A stretch of 37,660 bases of DNA, taken from a virus. The stretch is from positions 1 through 37,660 of IMG/VR virus record IMGVR_UViG_3300035698_002392, one strand, 5' to 3'. This document shows, one piece after another, positions 21,441 through 29,644 of the stretch; the first letter of the stretch is position 1, and the number at the start of each line of letters is the position of its first letter. The notes below the pieces were generated by a model that saw only the letters and a list, made by a program, of their open reading frames with translations, searched no databases and was not told the DNA's origin. Both the position numbers and the translations under genes were made by a program.

Positions 21441-22493
21441 ATGACTGCATACGCAAGAGTATCTACAGGTCGGGTTCGCCAGACCATTATCAGCGACAAG
21501 GTTTTCCCTGTCATAAAGAATTTTAATAACGGTACACAAGGAACATTCCTAACCGTTGATGCAACACAAGTATTGGGCGCAAGCTTCGGTAAGGTCCGCT
21601 TGTATACTGCCCCCGATAATGTGCAGTTCGTTGATGAAGACGAGTATCATTCAACTGTTGCCTTTTCTGGTGCATCCACACCAAACAAGAAAATCGTTCT
21701 AGATAAAACTGATGAAGAACGCATCGAAGAAATCAGCACCCGCTTTGAAATGCTGGATTCAATGACCAAAGCAATGATGGCACGTAAAATCCGCGGCGTG
21801 GTTGTGTCGGGACCACCGGGCGTTGGTAAGTCATACGGTGTTGAGCGTGAGTTATCCAAGATGCAAATGTTCACTGATCTTGGTGCAACCCATAAAGCCG
21901 AAATGGTAAAGGGTGCAATGTCGCCACGAGGTCTTTACGAGAAACTTTATGAGTTCTCAGACAAAGGTTCGGTTCTGGTATTTGATGATTGTGATACCGT
22001 TCTCGAAGATGTACAAGCGTTGAACCTCTTGAAAGCCGCACTGGACTCAAGTGATGCACGTTGGTTGTCTTGGAATAGTGACCGTATGGGGCGCAAGGAT
22101 AAAGCAGAAGCACCATCGAAGTTCAAGTTTCAAGGTTCGGTTATGTTTATTACGAACGTCAACTTCGAGAAAGTCAAAGCACCAAAAATCAAGCCACACC
22201 TTGATGCGCTTATGTCACGGTGCCATTATCTTGACCTGACGCTGAACACGATGCGAGACAAAATCTTGCGGGTAAAGCAAATCGCCGCAACGGGCAAGTT
22301 GTTTAATCCAGCCAAGTATACGCTGACTGAAGAAGAACAAAACGAAATCTTAGAGTTTATGTATGAGAATAAAGATAAACTACGTGAGGTTTCACTTCGG
22401 ATGGCTTTGAAAATCGCAGATTGCCGCATCCTTGCGGAAACCAGTGACAAGGATTGGACAACATTCGTTCGTAACACTTGTATGAGGGATTAA
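21441..22493 (+). CDS. AAA-family ATPase
   Basis: A 350-residue protein. Residues 1-90 are a beta-rich N-domain. Then an AAA+ core: Walker A GPPGVGKS (124-131), Walker B LVFDDCD (179-185), sensor-1-like VMFITNVNF, and an arginine-rich alpha-lid. Not gp44. The family is frequent in marine phages without an assigned job; possible roles are remodelling of replication or transcription complexes. A strong early promoter and CGGAG lie upstream; terminator after the stop. Confidence 0.8.
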   Translation: MTAYARVSTGRVRQTIISDKVFPVIKNFNNGTQGTFLTVDATQVLGASFGKVRLYTAPDNVQFVDEDEYHSTVAFSGASTPNKKIVLDKTDEERIEEISTRFEMLDSMTKAMMARKIRGVVVSGPPGVGKSYGVERELSKMQMFTDLGATHKAEMVKGAMSPRGLYEKLYEFSDKGSVLVFDDCDTVLEDVQALNLLKAALDSSDARWLSWNSDRMGRKDKAEAPSKFKFQGSVMFITNVNFEKVKAPKIKPHLDALMSRCHYLDLTLNTMRDKILRVKQIAATGKLFNPAKYTLTEEEQNEILEFMYENKDKLREVSLRMALKIADCRILAETSDKDWTTFVRNTCMRD

Positions 22494-22518
22494 GGCGTCA
22501 ACTTACACTGAGCCTTGA

Positions 22519-22547
22519 GGGGGTGGCAGAAATGCTGCCCCTTTCTT
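22519..22547 (+). terminator. Probable intrinsic terminator after the AAA ATPase
   Basis: GGCAG (22525-22529) pairs with CTGCC (22535-22539) and is extended by GG/CC across a bulged T, followed by TTTCTT. It separates the early ATPase gene from the late radical SAM gene. Confidence 0.55.
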
Positions 22548-22553
22548 ATGTAT

Positions 22554-22561
22554 GGTAAATA
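22554..22561 (+). promoter_or_regulatory. Late-promoter box GGTAAATA, 4 nt before ATG
   Basis: GGTAAATA is followed by CTAT and the ATG at 22566. Confidence 0.55.
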
Positions 22562-22565
22562 CTAT

Positions 22566-23606
22566 ATGTTCCCAGTACAAAATATTAAATACGCCAACGT
22601 TGAGATAACATCAAGGTGCAATGCAGCCTGTCCATTTTGCCCCCGTAACTTTAATGGATACGGTGTTCGAGATGGTTTCCCTATAATGGATATGACATTG
22701 GATCAATTTAAAACAATATTCGATCAGATACTTTCCAATGAAAATATGGTATTGGATATGTGTGGAACATACGGCGATCCATGTGTATCGCCATATTTTG
22801 TGGAGATTGTGGAATATGTAAACGAAAAATATCCGCATGTTGAAATAGAAGTTCATACCAATGGATCGTTACGTTCGCCTGACTGGTGGAAAAACTTAGC
22901 CAGTAAAAACCTTAAAGTGACATTTGGTATCGATGGGCTTGAAGATACTCATAAGATTTATAGACAGCAAACATTCTGGAATAAAATCATTGAAAATGCA
23001 CGTGCGTTCAATGATGCTGGCGGATATGCAACTTGGCAGTTTATTGAGTTTGCCCATAATCGACACCAACGCAATGATTGTAAAATATTAGCAGAGAAAT
23101 ATGGGTTCAGTGAATTCAAAGTGTTTGATGATAACCGAAACGAAGGTGCGGCATATACGCCCATGGGTGAACCTTTTTGGATTGGCGACAATCCCGAACC
23201 ACTTGTTCCACTAGATGAATATCTTAAACTAGAAAAACAAATGCAACAAAACTACGAAATAGACAATCAAATGATATTGTCAACATCGGTTGACTATGAA
23301 ACAATCCAATGCAAATCAATCGATAGTAAAATGATATATGTGGCGGCGAACGGTGACGTGTGGCCTTGCTGTTGGCTTGGTGGATCATTCCCGCATACAT
23401 ACGACAGCGACTTTGGATATGAATTAAAGGATTTGAAACTTAATATCAATGGATATAAAAGATCGATGGTAGAAATAATGAATGAGTTTTTAAAGATTAA
23501 TAATGCATGGGATTCAAAATCACTTACACGGTGTGGGCATGAGTGCGGTCGGTGTGCGGATGGCACGGGTGGCGTTGAGCAAGGGATGGAAATCCAATGC
23601 TTTTAA
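22566..23606 (+). CDS. Radical SAM protein with SPASM-like C-terminus
   Basis: 346 residues from ATG 22566. The Fe-S motif CNAACPFC supplies Cys18, Cys22 and Cys25. Core segments CGTYGDPCVSP and EVHTNGSLRSP follow the radical SAM barrel pattern. The C-terminus has ANGDVWPCCWLGG and CGHECGRC, like an auxiliary-cluster SPASM domain. The chemistry is unknown; modification of a peptide, sugar or nucleotide is possible. An upstream in-frame start exists but lies in the promoter; the late box places ATG 22566 near +1. Confidence 0.85.
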   Translation: MFPVQNIKYANVEITSRCNAACPFCPRNFNGYGVRDGFPIMDMTLDQFKTIFDQILSNENMVLDMCGTYGDPCVSPYFVEIVEYVNEKYPHVEIEVHTNGSLRSPDWWKNLASKNLKVTFGIDGLEDTHKIYRQQTFWNKIIENARAFNDAGGYATWQFIEFAHNRHQRNDCKILAEKYGFSEFKVFDDNRNEGAAYTPMGEPFWIGDNPEPLVPLDEYLKLEKQMQQNYEIDNQMILSTSVDYETIQCKSIDSKMIYVAANGDVWPCCWLGGSFPHTYDSDFGYELKDLKLNINGYKRSMVEIMNEFLKINNAWDSKSLTRCGHECGRCADGTGGVEQGMEIQCF

Positions 23607-24289
23607 TGACAAACGGTTGTAGTTTTACCGAAGGGGTTTATGATAACTTTAATAAATCGGATTCATGGCCATATCAGTTACAGCGAAAATATGATTGCGA
23701 TTTAGACCAACTAGCAAAAGGCGGTGGTTCAAACGCCCGAATATTTAGAACAACGATTGAATATCTTTTGGATAATGATCCCGATATGGTTGTTATCGGA
23801 TGGACACAGCACGAAAGATATGAGCTACCGTATCACGATGGGGATATGATACGCATTATGCATTCAATGGCATTACCGGAGAGAGAAGCATTTGGCGATA
23901 TAGTTGAGATGCGTGAGTTTTATTATAAAAACTGTTATAATAACTTGACTTTACTATACCAAACCGTGTATTATATAAGGACTGTACAGCGTATGTTAGA
24001 AGACAGAGATATCCATTATCTGATGTTTAATGCTTTAGAAAATGACTACTTGCATCAGTTTGAAGATGATAATCATCCTATTACTAAACAAATGCAACCA
24101 CCTTATATGGGCATCGATAAGATAAACAATGATAAGTGGTTAATGTGGGGTTCAAGTATGGAGCAATACTTAGAGACATATCCAAAAGCCGATGATTACG
24201 GGCATCCTGATATCGAAGGGCATACAGTCTGGACAGATTTGATATACAAGGATTTAAATGCCAAAAGCGAAAATTATAGTAAACGATGA
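23597..24289 (+). CDS. SGNH/GDSL-like hydrolase-fold protein
   Basis: 230 residues: block I-like NGCSFTEG, GGGSNARI as Gly/Asn region, and YGHPDIEGHTVW as the Asp-x-x-His-like block V. These match SGNH esterase-fold proteins (often sugar deacetylases or lipases). A second SGNH-like gene is at 33476. It overlaps the radical SAM gene by 10 nt and uvsW by 32 nt, so all three may share a transcript. Confidence 0.7.
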   Translation: MLLMTNGCSFTEGVYDNFNKSDSWPYQLQRKYDCDLDQLAKGGGSNARIFRTTIEYLLDNDPDMVVIGWTQHERYELPYHDGDMIRIMHSMALPEREAFGDIVEMREFYYKNCYNNLTLLYQTVYYIRTVQRMLEDRDIHYLMFNALENDYLHQFEDDNHPITKQMQPPYMGIDKINNDKWLMWGSSMEQYLETYPKADDYGHPDIEGHTVWTDLIYKDLNAKSENYSKR

Positions 24290-25280
24290 ATGCAATTGTA
24301 AGGTTACTGGTTTAGATACCTCTATACGAAAAAAGTTATACAACAAGTTCAAATATGAAGTACCGGGTGCGTTCCATATCCCTTCGGTCAAACTAGGTCG
24401 GTGGGATGGGAAGATTGCATTCTTTCAAATGGGTGGCGGAACATATATCAATCTGCTTCCTGATATTCTTGAAGATATTGAGAAAGAAGGATATACAGTC
24501 GATCTTGATGACCGCCGCAAATACGATTCATATGTTGAACCATTTGAAAAAGTAAAAGAAGATTCATATAAAGATTTCATCTGGCCAGAGGGTCATCCCG
24601 TAGCTGGAACACCCGTGGCGGTTCGTGACTATCAGGTAGAGATTATCAATGGTTTCCTAGAAAACCCCCAAGGTGTCCAAGAAATCGCCACAGGGGCTGG
24701 AAAAACGCTTATAACCGCTATTCTATCGCATAAGTGTGAAGACCGAGGGCGAACCATTGTTATTGTCCCGAATAAGTCATTGGTCACGCAAACGGAAGAA
24801 GACTATATCAATATGGGTCTAAACGTGGGCGTCTATTACGGTGATCGTAAAGACATCGGATTTCAGCATACTATATGCACTTGGCAAAGCCTTGGTGCAC
24901 TTATGAAGAAGACAGCTGCCAAAACCGAAGGCATTACTATCGAAGAGTTTTTATACGGGGTAGTGGCGGTTATTGTTGATGAATGTTTGGATGAAAAAAC
25001 ATTAGTGAGCACATCGAAGGGGAATGTGATGATTAAAGATATTAGCGTAGGCGATATTGTGCTGACACTCAACGAACAAACCGGTGCCATGGAGTACAAT
25101 CGCGTTATGAAACGACACGAGAACCTCGCATCGTCTAATGCGGAAGACATGTACGAGATTACGATGGACGATGATACCGTGTTGGAGATAACTGGTAATC
25201 ATAAAATAAAAACTACTGAAGGATGGGTTCAGGCGAAGCATCTGACTATTAATCATGATATAATTTCGTACTTTGCATAA
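24258..25280 (+). CDS. uvsW: UvsW helicase N-terminal half fused to N-intein
   Basis: Residues 1-242 are the front of UvsW, the T4 SF2 helicase for branch migration and R-loop removal: N-terminal DNA-binding domain, RDYQ motif (123-126), Walker A ATGAGKT (144-150), ending in the first half of motif II (VIVDE). Cys243 starts a 98-residue N-intein with CLDEKTLVST (block A), VGDIVLT, and block B TGNH (312-315). The partner half is at 26199. Spliced UvsW would be about 490 residues (T4: 503). The ATG lies inside the upstream gene with AAGGAT. Confidence 0.92.
   Translation: MPKAKIIVNDECNCKVTGLDTSIRKKLYNKFKYEVPGAFHIPSVKLGRWDGKIAFFQMGGGTYINLLPDILEDIEKEGYTVDLDDRRKYDSYVEPFEKVKEDSYKDFIWPEGHPVAGTPVAVRDYQVEIINGFLENPQGVQEIATGAGKTLITAILSHKCEDRGRTIVIVPNKSLVTQTEEDYINMGLNVGVYYGDRKDIGFQHTICTWQSLGALMKKTAAKTEGITIEEFLYGVVAVIVDECLDEKTLVSTSKGNVMIKDISVGDIVLTLNEQTGAMEYNRVMKRHENLASSNAEDMYEITMDDDTVLEITGNHKIKTTEGWVQAKHLTINHDIISYFA
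24984..25277 (+). other. N-intein of UvsW, 98 residues (canonical split position)
   Basis: Starts at Cys243, contains blocks A and B, and stops after HDIISYFA. This is the usual split-intein break point, unlike uvsX and terL in the same window. Confidence 0.88.
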
Positions 25281-25319
25281 ATACTATGAACACACCGCAC
25301 TAAAGCGGGTGTATTTATG
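25276..25319 (+). promoter_or_regulatory. Hairpin with late-promoter box before the uvsW endonuclease
   Basis: CATAAATAC (25276-25284) pairs perfectly with GTATTTATG (25311-25319), with a further inner stem (ACCGC with GCGGGT, one bulge). The 5' arm is a late-promoter box; a transcript starting at about 25289 would lack that arm. It may also act as a terminator for uvsW-N. Confidence 0.55.
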
Positions 25320-25329
25320 GGATATTTAG

Positions 25330-26202
25330 ATGGCAAAAAAAGTTGATTGGAACAAAAGGTTGGAAGACGCAGGATTTGAGATTACAGTGACACAGATGGC
25401 AGATGGGTTGTTCGAAACGTCCACCGGTATTGTAGAGAAGGGTTACCTGCTATGGAATAGATTCCGAGCAGGTTGGGACATTGATATTGCATATCACCAA
25501 AATCAAACATTGCGTGCCGAATATATTTCTAAACGCAAGTCTTCGGCGGCAAACCTTGGCGGAAGTGAATGTCAGAGACAGCACGGCGACAAGATAAGAA
25601 AAAACCTTAACACTGGTACGCCGTGGAATAAGGATAGCCATACCGGGACTGTTCCGTGGAATAAAGGATTGACGAAGGAGAATGATGATAGGTTGATGAA
25701 ATTATCCACCGATAGAATCGGGAAAGGTAATCCGATGTACGGTATTTCACCTACCATCGCACAGCGACACGCATCATCTGTTCGCGTCAAGGAAAATATT
25801 AGGACTGGGAAATTCACTCCTAATATTCATAATAGTTGGACACACTGGCAAGTAGAATACAACGGAATGAAATATAGATCATCGTGGGAGGCTGCATGGC
25901 ACTCGATTAACAGTGATTATGAATACGAGAAAATTAGAATACCATATATGCATGATGGTGTAGAGCACATTTACATAGTTGACTTTCACAATGAAGCACT
26001 TGGTATACTGATAGAGATAAAGCCTACCGAGTGTATGAATGATAAATCCCGTGCCAAGGAAAAATATGCTACGGAATGGGCTAATCAGATGGGATGGGGA
26101 TACGCTATTGTATCGCAGTCGTGGTTCAAGCATAATATAGATGAGATAATGCTAACTGATTTACCAGACAGCATAAAGGATAAGGTGAGTAATATACGAT
26201 GA
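25330..26202 (+). CDS. NUMOD3 / PD-(D/E)XK-like homing endonuclease in the uvsW gap
   Basis: A 290-residue free-standing endonuclease between the uvsW halves. Residues 95-140 contain NUMOD3-like DNA-binding repeats (TPWNKD, VPWNKGLTKEND, GKGNPMYG). Residues 170-265 form a PD-(D/E)XK-like nuclease: Glu187 (RSSWEAAW), Asp218 (YIVDF), Glu229 and Lys231 (IEIKP), with a closing AIVSQSWF. Distinct from the EDxHD enzyme in uvsX. Its TGA overlaps the ATG of the second uvsW half. No strong Shine-Dalgarno; the upstream hairpin may control it. Confidence 0.8.
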   Translation: MAKKVDWNKRLEDAGFEITVTQMADGLFETSTGIVEKGYLLWNRFRAGWDIDIAYHQNQTLRAEYISKRKSSAANLGGSECQRQHGDKIRKNLNTGTPWNKDSHTGTVPWNKGLTKENDDRLMKLSTDRIGKGNPMYGISPTIAQRHASSVRVKENIRTGKFTPNIHNSWTHWQVEYNGMKYRSSWEAAWHSINSDYEYEKIRIPYMHDGVEHIYIVDFHNEALGILIEIKPTECMNDKSRAKEKYATEWANQMGWGYAIVSQSWFKHNIDEIMLTDLPDSIKDKVSNIR

Positions 26203-26303
26203 AAATGAAATCTAAGATAATAATAAAAAAGCCAGCAATAACATACAATCTTCATGTGGAGAATAACCACAATTATGTGGCGAACAACGTAGTCGTATCG
26301 AAC
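26199..26303 (+). other. C-intein of UvsW, 35 residues
   Basis: Blocks F and G: HVENNHNYVANNVVVSN before Cys+1. The penultimate residue is Ser, as in the TerL C-intein, not the usual His. Confidence 0.85.
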
Positions 26304-27050
26304 TGTCACGGTGCAAAAGCTGATATGCTGAAAAATATTCTAACGGGTCCAATGGCACATATTCCTGTTCGTTGGGGATTGACGGGAACCGTTCCGAAAG
26401 AAGAGTTAGCAAAGGCTGGTATCCTATGTGCTATCGGTCCTGTATTGAATGAGGTATCAGCAAAATCACTTCAGGAGAAAGGAGTGCTTGCAAATTGCCA
26501 TGTAAATGTGGTACAATTAATAGACATTAAAGAATACCCGAACTACCAAAGCGAACTGAAATATTTGTTAACAGATAACGAACGTCAGAACTATTTGGCG
26601 GGTCTTATTGCAACGGTAAGTAAAAGTGGTAATATGCTTGTCCTTGTAGACCGTGTTCAGGCGGGTAAAGATATTGTAGTAAAACTAAACGATAACGGCT
26701 TTGATGCTATGTTCGTAAGTGGTGCTACAAAAGGCGATAAGCGAAAGGAAACCTATGACGAGATTAAAACAGGAACTAATAAGATTATCGTTGCCACCTA
26801 TGGCGTTGCTGCTGTGGGTATCAACATACCTCGCATCTTTAATCTTATGTTGTTGGAACCGGGCAAGAGTTTCATTCGTGTTATCCAGAGTATTGGGCGG
26901 GGTATCCGTAAAGCGGAAGACAAGGATTTCGTGCAGATTTGGGACGTTACGTCAACGTGTAAGTTTGCGAAGCGGCATCTTACCCAAAGGAAGAAATTCT
27001 ACAAAGAAGCGCAATATGAATATTCAATCGAAAAAGTGGACTGGCAATAG
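26199..27050 (+). CDS. uvsW: C-intein fused to UvsW helicase C-terminal half
   Basis: Residues 1-35 are the C-intein (YNLHVENNHNYVANN, ending VSN), and Cys36 is the +1 residue. The rest continues motif II as CHGAKAD (joined: DECH) and carries motif III-like LTGT, then the second RecA-like domain with MFVSG, ATYGVAAVGINIP and the motif VI region VIQSIGRGIRKAE. Starts within the endonuclease stop codon (ATGA). Needs trans-splicing with the 24258 product for a complete helicase. Confidence 0.92.
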   Translation: MKMKSKIIIKKPAITYNLHVENNHNYVANNVVVSNCHGAKADMLKNILTGPMAHIPVRWGLTGTVPKEELAKAGILCAIGPVLNEVSAKSLQEKGVLANCHVNVVQLIDIKEYPNYQSELKYLLTDNERQNYLAGLIATVSKSGNMLVLVDRVQAGKDIVVKLNDNGFDAMFVSGATKGDKRKETYDEIKTGTNKIIVATYGVAAVGINIPRIFNLMLLEPGKSFIRVIQSIGRGIRKAEDKDFVQIWDVTSTCKFAKRHLTQRKKFYKEAQYEYSIEKVDWQ

Positions 27051-27060
27051 GTTTAAGTAA

Positions 27061-27309
27061 ATGACAGCAATATCCACTTATGGTAAACCGTTTGTCCCTA
27101 TTCCGCACATCAGCCCCCACGACCGAATAGACATTGAACAAATCAATCATATGATTGCGGCAATAAACTATATAATGCCATTGATTGAAGATATTAAAGA
27201 AGATCAACGAATGCGAACAGAGTATCCAGCTGTTGAAGAAGCACATAAGAAATATGAATTTGTAAAAGGATTATGTAATGAAACCAGTAACAACACTACA
27301 AGCATCTAA
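27061..27309 (+). CDS. Small hypothetical protein with C-terminal YPA...Y.F motif
   Basis: 82 residues, helical, with the C-terminal motif RTEYPAVEEAHKKYEFVKGL shared with the next two genes. Begins 10 nt after the uvsW stop. It overlaps the next gene by 32 nt. Function unknown. Confidence 0.7.
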   Translation: MTAISTYGKPFVPIPHISPHDRIDIEQINHMIAAINYIMPLIEDIKEDQRMRTEYPAVEEAHKKYEFVKGLCNETSNNTTSI

Positions 27310-27577
27310 CATTTATTATGACCCCGATGATTATTCAAATCGTAATTATATTACGGATTGCTATATTTCAAGTGGAAACTCCCAACCGAAAGAACTTGGC
27401 AATAACCATATCGGATATCAGTTAACAATGATGCAAGACGAAATTAAAAGATTGGCGACAGAAATTAGCATATTGAAAGCTGAAAAAGAAGAAGAAAATA
27501 AAATCCGTGAAGATTTTCCAGCAGCACAAAAAGCGTGGGAACATTATCAATTCACAAAACAAATGGTAAGTAAATGA
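27278..27577 (+). CDS. Small hypothetical protein with C-terminal FPA...Y.F motif
   Basis: 99 residues; a coiled-coil-like middle (DEIKRLATEISILKAEKEEE) followed by REDFPAAQKAWEHYQFTKQM. Overlaps its neighbours on both sides (ATGA at the 3' end). Function unknown; the coil suggests an oligomer. Confidence 0.7.
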   Translation: MKPVTTLQASNIYYDPDDYSNRNYITDCYISSGNSQPKELGNNHIGYQLTMMQDEIKRLATEISILKAEKEEENKIREDFPAAQKAWEHYQFTKQMVSK

Positions 27578-28038
27578 TTTTTGAAAAACTACGATCACGG
27601 GACAAATTCAAACTCGAAGAATTTTTTCATCGAAATTCCATAACAAATATTCGCATGGATGATACTCGTAAATATATCCGAGCCACGCTTCCAGAAAATT
27701 TTTATGCGGTCAACCCAATGGATGCGTCTGTTATGATCGAACACGAAGTTGAAGAAGTGTCTAATGTTAGGGCAACAATGCCACTCGATGCTTTATTATA
27801 TATTTCCGAATTAGATCGTGAAAATATTATGTTAGAAATTGATAAAAAGCGCAGCGACTTTGATCAATATCAAGAATACGATAGAAAACGCCGAGCAGAA
27901 GAAGTTCTTGCAAACGAACGGTTCGAAACGTGGACAAGAGCAAACTATCCAGTGGCACAGAAAGCATGGGAACACTATCAGTTTACATTGGAAATGTGTG
28001 CTGATAGTGATAATCCATATAAAAAGGATAACAAATGA
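27574..28038 (+). CDS. Hypothetical protein with C-terminal YPV...Y.F motif
   Basis: 154 residues; a beta-rich N-terminal part, a charged helix (KKRSDFDQYQEYDRKRRAEE) and the closing RANYPVAQKAWEHYQFTLEM. Third consecutive gene with this tail, coupled by ATGA to the previous one. Function unknown. Confidence 0.7.
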   Translation: MIFEKLRSRDKFKLEEFFHRNSITNIRMDDTRKYIRATLPENFYAVNPMDASVMIEHEVEEVSNVRATMPLDALLYISELDRENIMLEIDKKRSDFDQYQEYDRKRRAEEVLANERFETWTRANYPVAQKAWEHYQFTLEMCADSDNPYKKDNK

Positions 28039-28535
28039 GAATTTTAACAAACGAAAATAGCACATTTGAGATTGATGAGCTACCAGAAGAAATCGATGAT
28101 ATGCGTTTTTGTGTCCTTGATAACAGTGATCCGTCCGACCCTGACTATTACTTTTCACCACTAATCTTTCTTGAATCATTCAACGCCCCCGCACTAGTTA
28201 TGCAGATTGGCGACAAGCGTATCAAGATGCCAGTGGATTGGCAAATATTAATCGGTGAACCAGATTTCGGCGACCTTGAAGTTGTGCCATTAACCAGCAT
28301 CAATGACCGTGGATTCAAAGCATTTGTCTTTAATCCTATCGGCAAAAAGACACCGCAATATCATCTTATTGAGTTGGCAGATGTATATACTGAAGTCCGC
28401 TGGTTCTTTCCGAAGTTAAAGCCGGGTCAACTATTAGCTATACCACTTGAAGGTGGCGACAGTCCAGATTGTGTATACTTCGTTAAAGATATTACGAGAC
28501 AATGTGAAGTCGTAGATATCAGTAAGGTATGGTAG
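28035..28535 (+). CDS. Conserved T4-like phage hypothetical protein
   Basis: 166 residues, beta-rich. Segments YYFSPLIFLESFNAPALVMQ, MPVDWQILIG, VVPLTSINDRGFKAFVFNP and RWFFPKLKPGQLLAIPL match my memory of a conserved cyanophage/T4-like protein without an assigned role. ATGA overlap with the upstream gene; the next gene follows immediately. Confidence 0.78.
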   Translation: MRILTNENSTFEIDELPEEIDDMRFCVLDNSDPSDPDYYFSPLIFLESFNAPALVMQIGDKRIKMPVDWQILIGEPDFGDLEVVPLTSINDRGFKAFVFNPIGKKTPQYHLIELADVYTEVRWFFPKLKPGQLLAIPLEGGDSPDCVYFVKDITRQCEVVDISKVW

Positions 28536-28934
28536 ATGGAATTGTGCGACATAAAAGAGATTGACGACTTATTAGACGAACGACTTGCGATTATGAAATC
28601 ACTTGATAATCTTAATTTTAATGAATTTAGATGTGCGTCTGTAAAAGTATCAGGTAGATTAAAATGTCGCAAGGCTATTCACGATTCTATTAATCGAGTT
28701 GAATATATTATCGCTTCGGAAATCTATAAGCTTTTAGTAGAAGAATATAATGACGTGATTGGCAAGTTACAATCAAAAGGTATTAAAGTAGATAAAAAAG
28801 AGTTCGTTGAGTTTGACAAACAAGCAATGATTGATGGGTTATCCAAGTCTACTAATCGTGCCCTAATCAATCACGCCTATGTAGGTCCAGATGACGACAA
28901 GGTTTACGCAACCGAACAAAAGTATGAGCAGTAA
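28536..28934 (+). CDS. Hypothetical helical protein
   Basis: 132 residues, predicted helical (IDDLLDERLAIMKSLDNLNF; SEIYKLLVEEYNDVIGKLQ). It starts at the base after the previous stop, so it is probably coupled. No motif recognised. Confidence 0.65.
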   Translation: MELCDIKEIDDLLDERLAIMKSLDNLNFNEFRCASVKVSGRLKCRKAIHDSINRVEYIIASEIYKLLVEEYNDVIGKLQSKGIKVDKKEFVEFDKQAMIDGLSKSTNRALINHAYVGPDDDKVYATEQKYEQ

Positions 28935-29190
28935 TACAGCAACGATTTTAAAAGTGGAGCCGAGAGTTTATCACTATAATCTACGCAACACCCAAATAGT
29001 TGACGAGATAAGTGAATTCATTAAACGGTCGGGAATGATTGAACGGATTGAATTCAGAACTGAAATAGTAGTTATGAAAATTAATTCTACTACCATTTAT
29101 GTGTTACACTTTAAGGAACTAAAAGATACGTTCTTTTTCGATCTTATGTTCGCAAATGAAATTAAACAGGTATACGACAACTATGGCTAA
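28924..29190 (+). CDS. Hypothetical small protein
   Basis: About 88 residues from ATG 28924 (MSSNTATILKVEPRVYHYN), which lies inside the end of the upstream gene; a longer frame from 28891 is less likely. Beta-rich middle (RIEFRTEIVVMKINSTTIYV) and hydrophobic DTFFFDLMFANEI. Function unknown. Confidence 0.6.
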   Translation: MSSNTATILKVEPRVYHYNLRNTQIVDEISEFIKRSGMIERIEFRTEIVVMKINSTTIYVLHFKELKDTFFFDLMFANEIKQVYDNYG

Positions 29191-29644
29191 ACTAGCATTA
29201 TCATCAGTATTATCCGCACTGGATCGTAAAGACCGAGCGTTCTTTGATAATCTGAACGAAGAAGAACAAAAGGAAATCCAGCCGTATGTGCTAATACGGT
29301 ATATGGCATTTTGTAAAGGTGGCGGCAAAGACCTTAAAGAATGGTATTTCCGTGCTACCAATGAGTTTGTGAATACAGGATTTTGGGATTTGAATAGCAA
29401 ACACAAGAAGTTAATGTGGAATATGCTATGTGATATTAGTCCGAATATGGGTAAACAATTTCACGAATGGGTGCCTATGGCGAAGAAGACTAAGAACAAG
29501 AAAATTGCAGTCCTTGAAGAAATATTTCCCAATCTGGGTGACATGGAATTGGAAACGCTAGATGTGATATATACTAAGGAAGATGTTAAACAGATGCTAC
29601 TAGATAGGGGATGGGATGCAAAGCGAATTAAGTCCGCAATTTAA
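29183..29644 (+). CDS. 62: Clamp-loader small subunit, gp62-like
   Basis: About 153 residues from ATG 29183. The order LSSVLSALDRKDRAFFDNL, PYVLIRYMAF, WYFRATNEFVNTGFWDL, MWNMLCDISPNMGKQFHEW and a closing YTKEDVKQMLLDRGWD fits phage clamp-loader subunits that pair with gp44 to load the sliding clamp. gp44 is not in the window. An earlier in-frame ATG at 29156 lies within the upstream gene. Homology is from pattern recall only. Confidence 0.72.
   Translation: MAKLALSSVLSALDRKDRAFFDNLNEEEQKEIQPYVLIRYMAFCKGGGKDLKEWYFRATNEFVNTGFWDLNSKHKKLMWNMLCDISPNMGKQFHEWVPMAKKTKNKKIAVLEEIFPNLGDMELETLDVIYTKEDVKQMLLDRGWDAKRIKSAI

Noticed and set aside
23945-23985. TTGACT...TATAAG promoter-like sequence inside the 23597 gene
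   Set aside because: Imperfect hexamers, within coding sequence and not followed by a gene start.
25286-25303. ATG right after the late box at 25276 (five-codon ORF)
   Set aside because: It encodes only MNTPH and a stop, so it is not used as a leaderless gene; the box is better explained with the endonuclease downstream.
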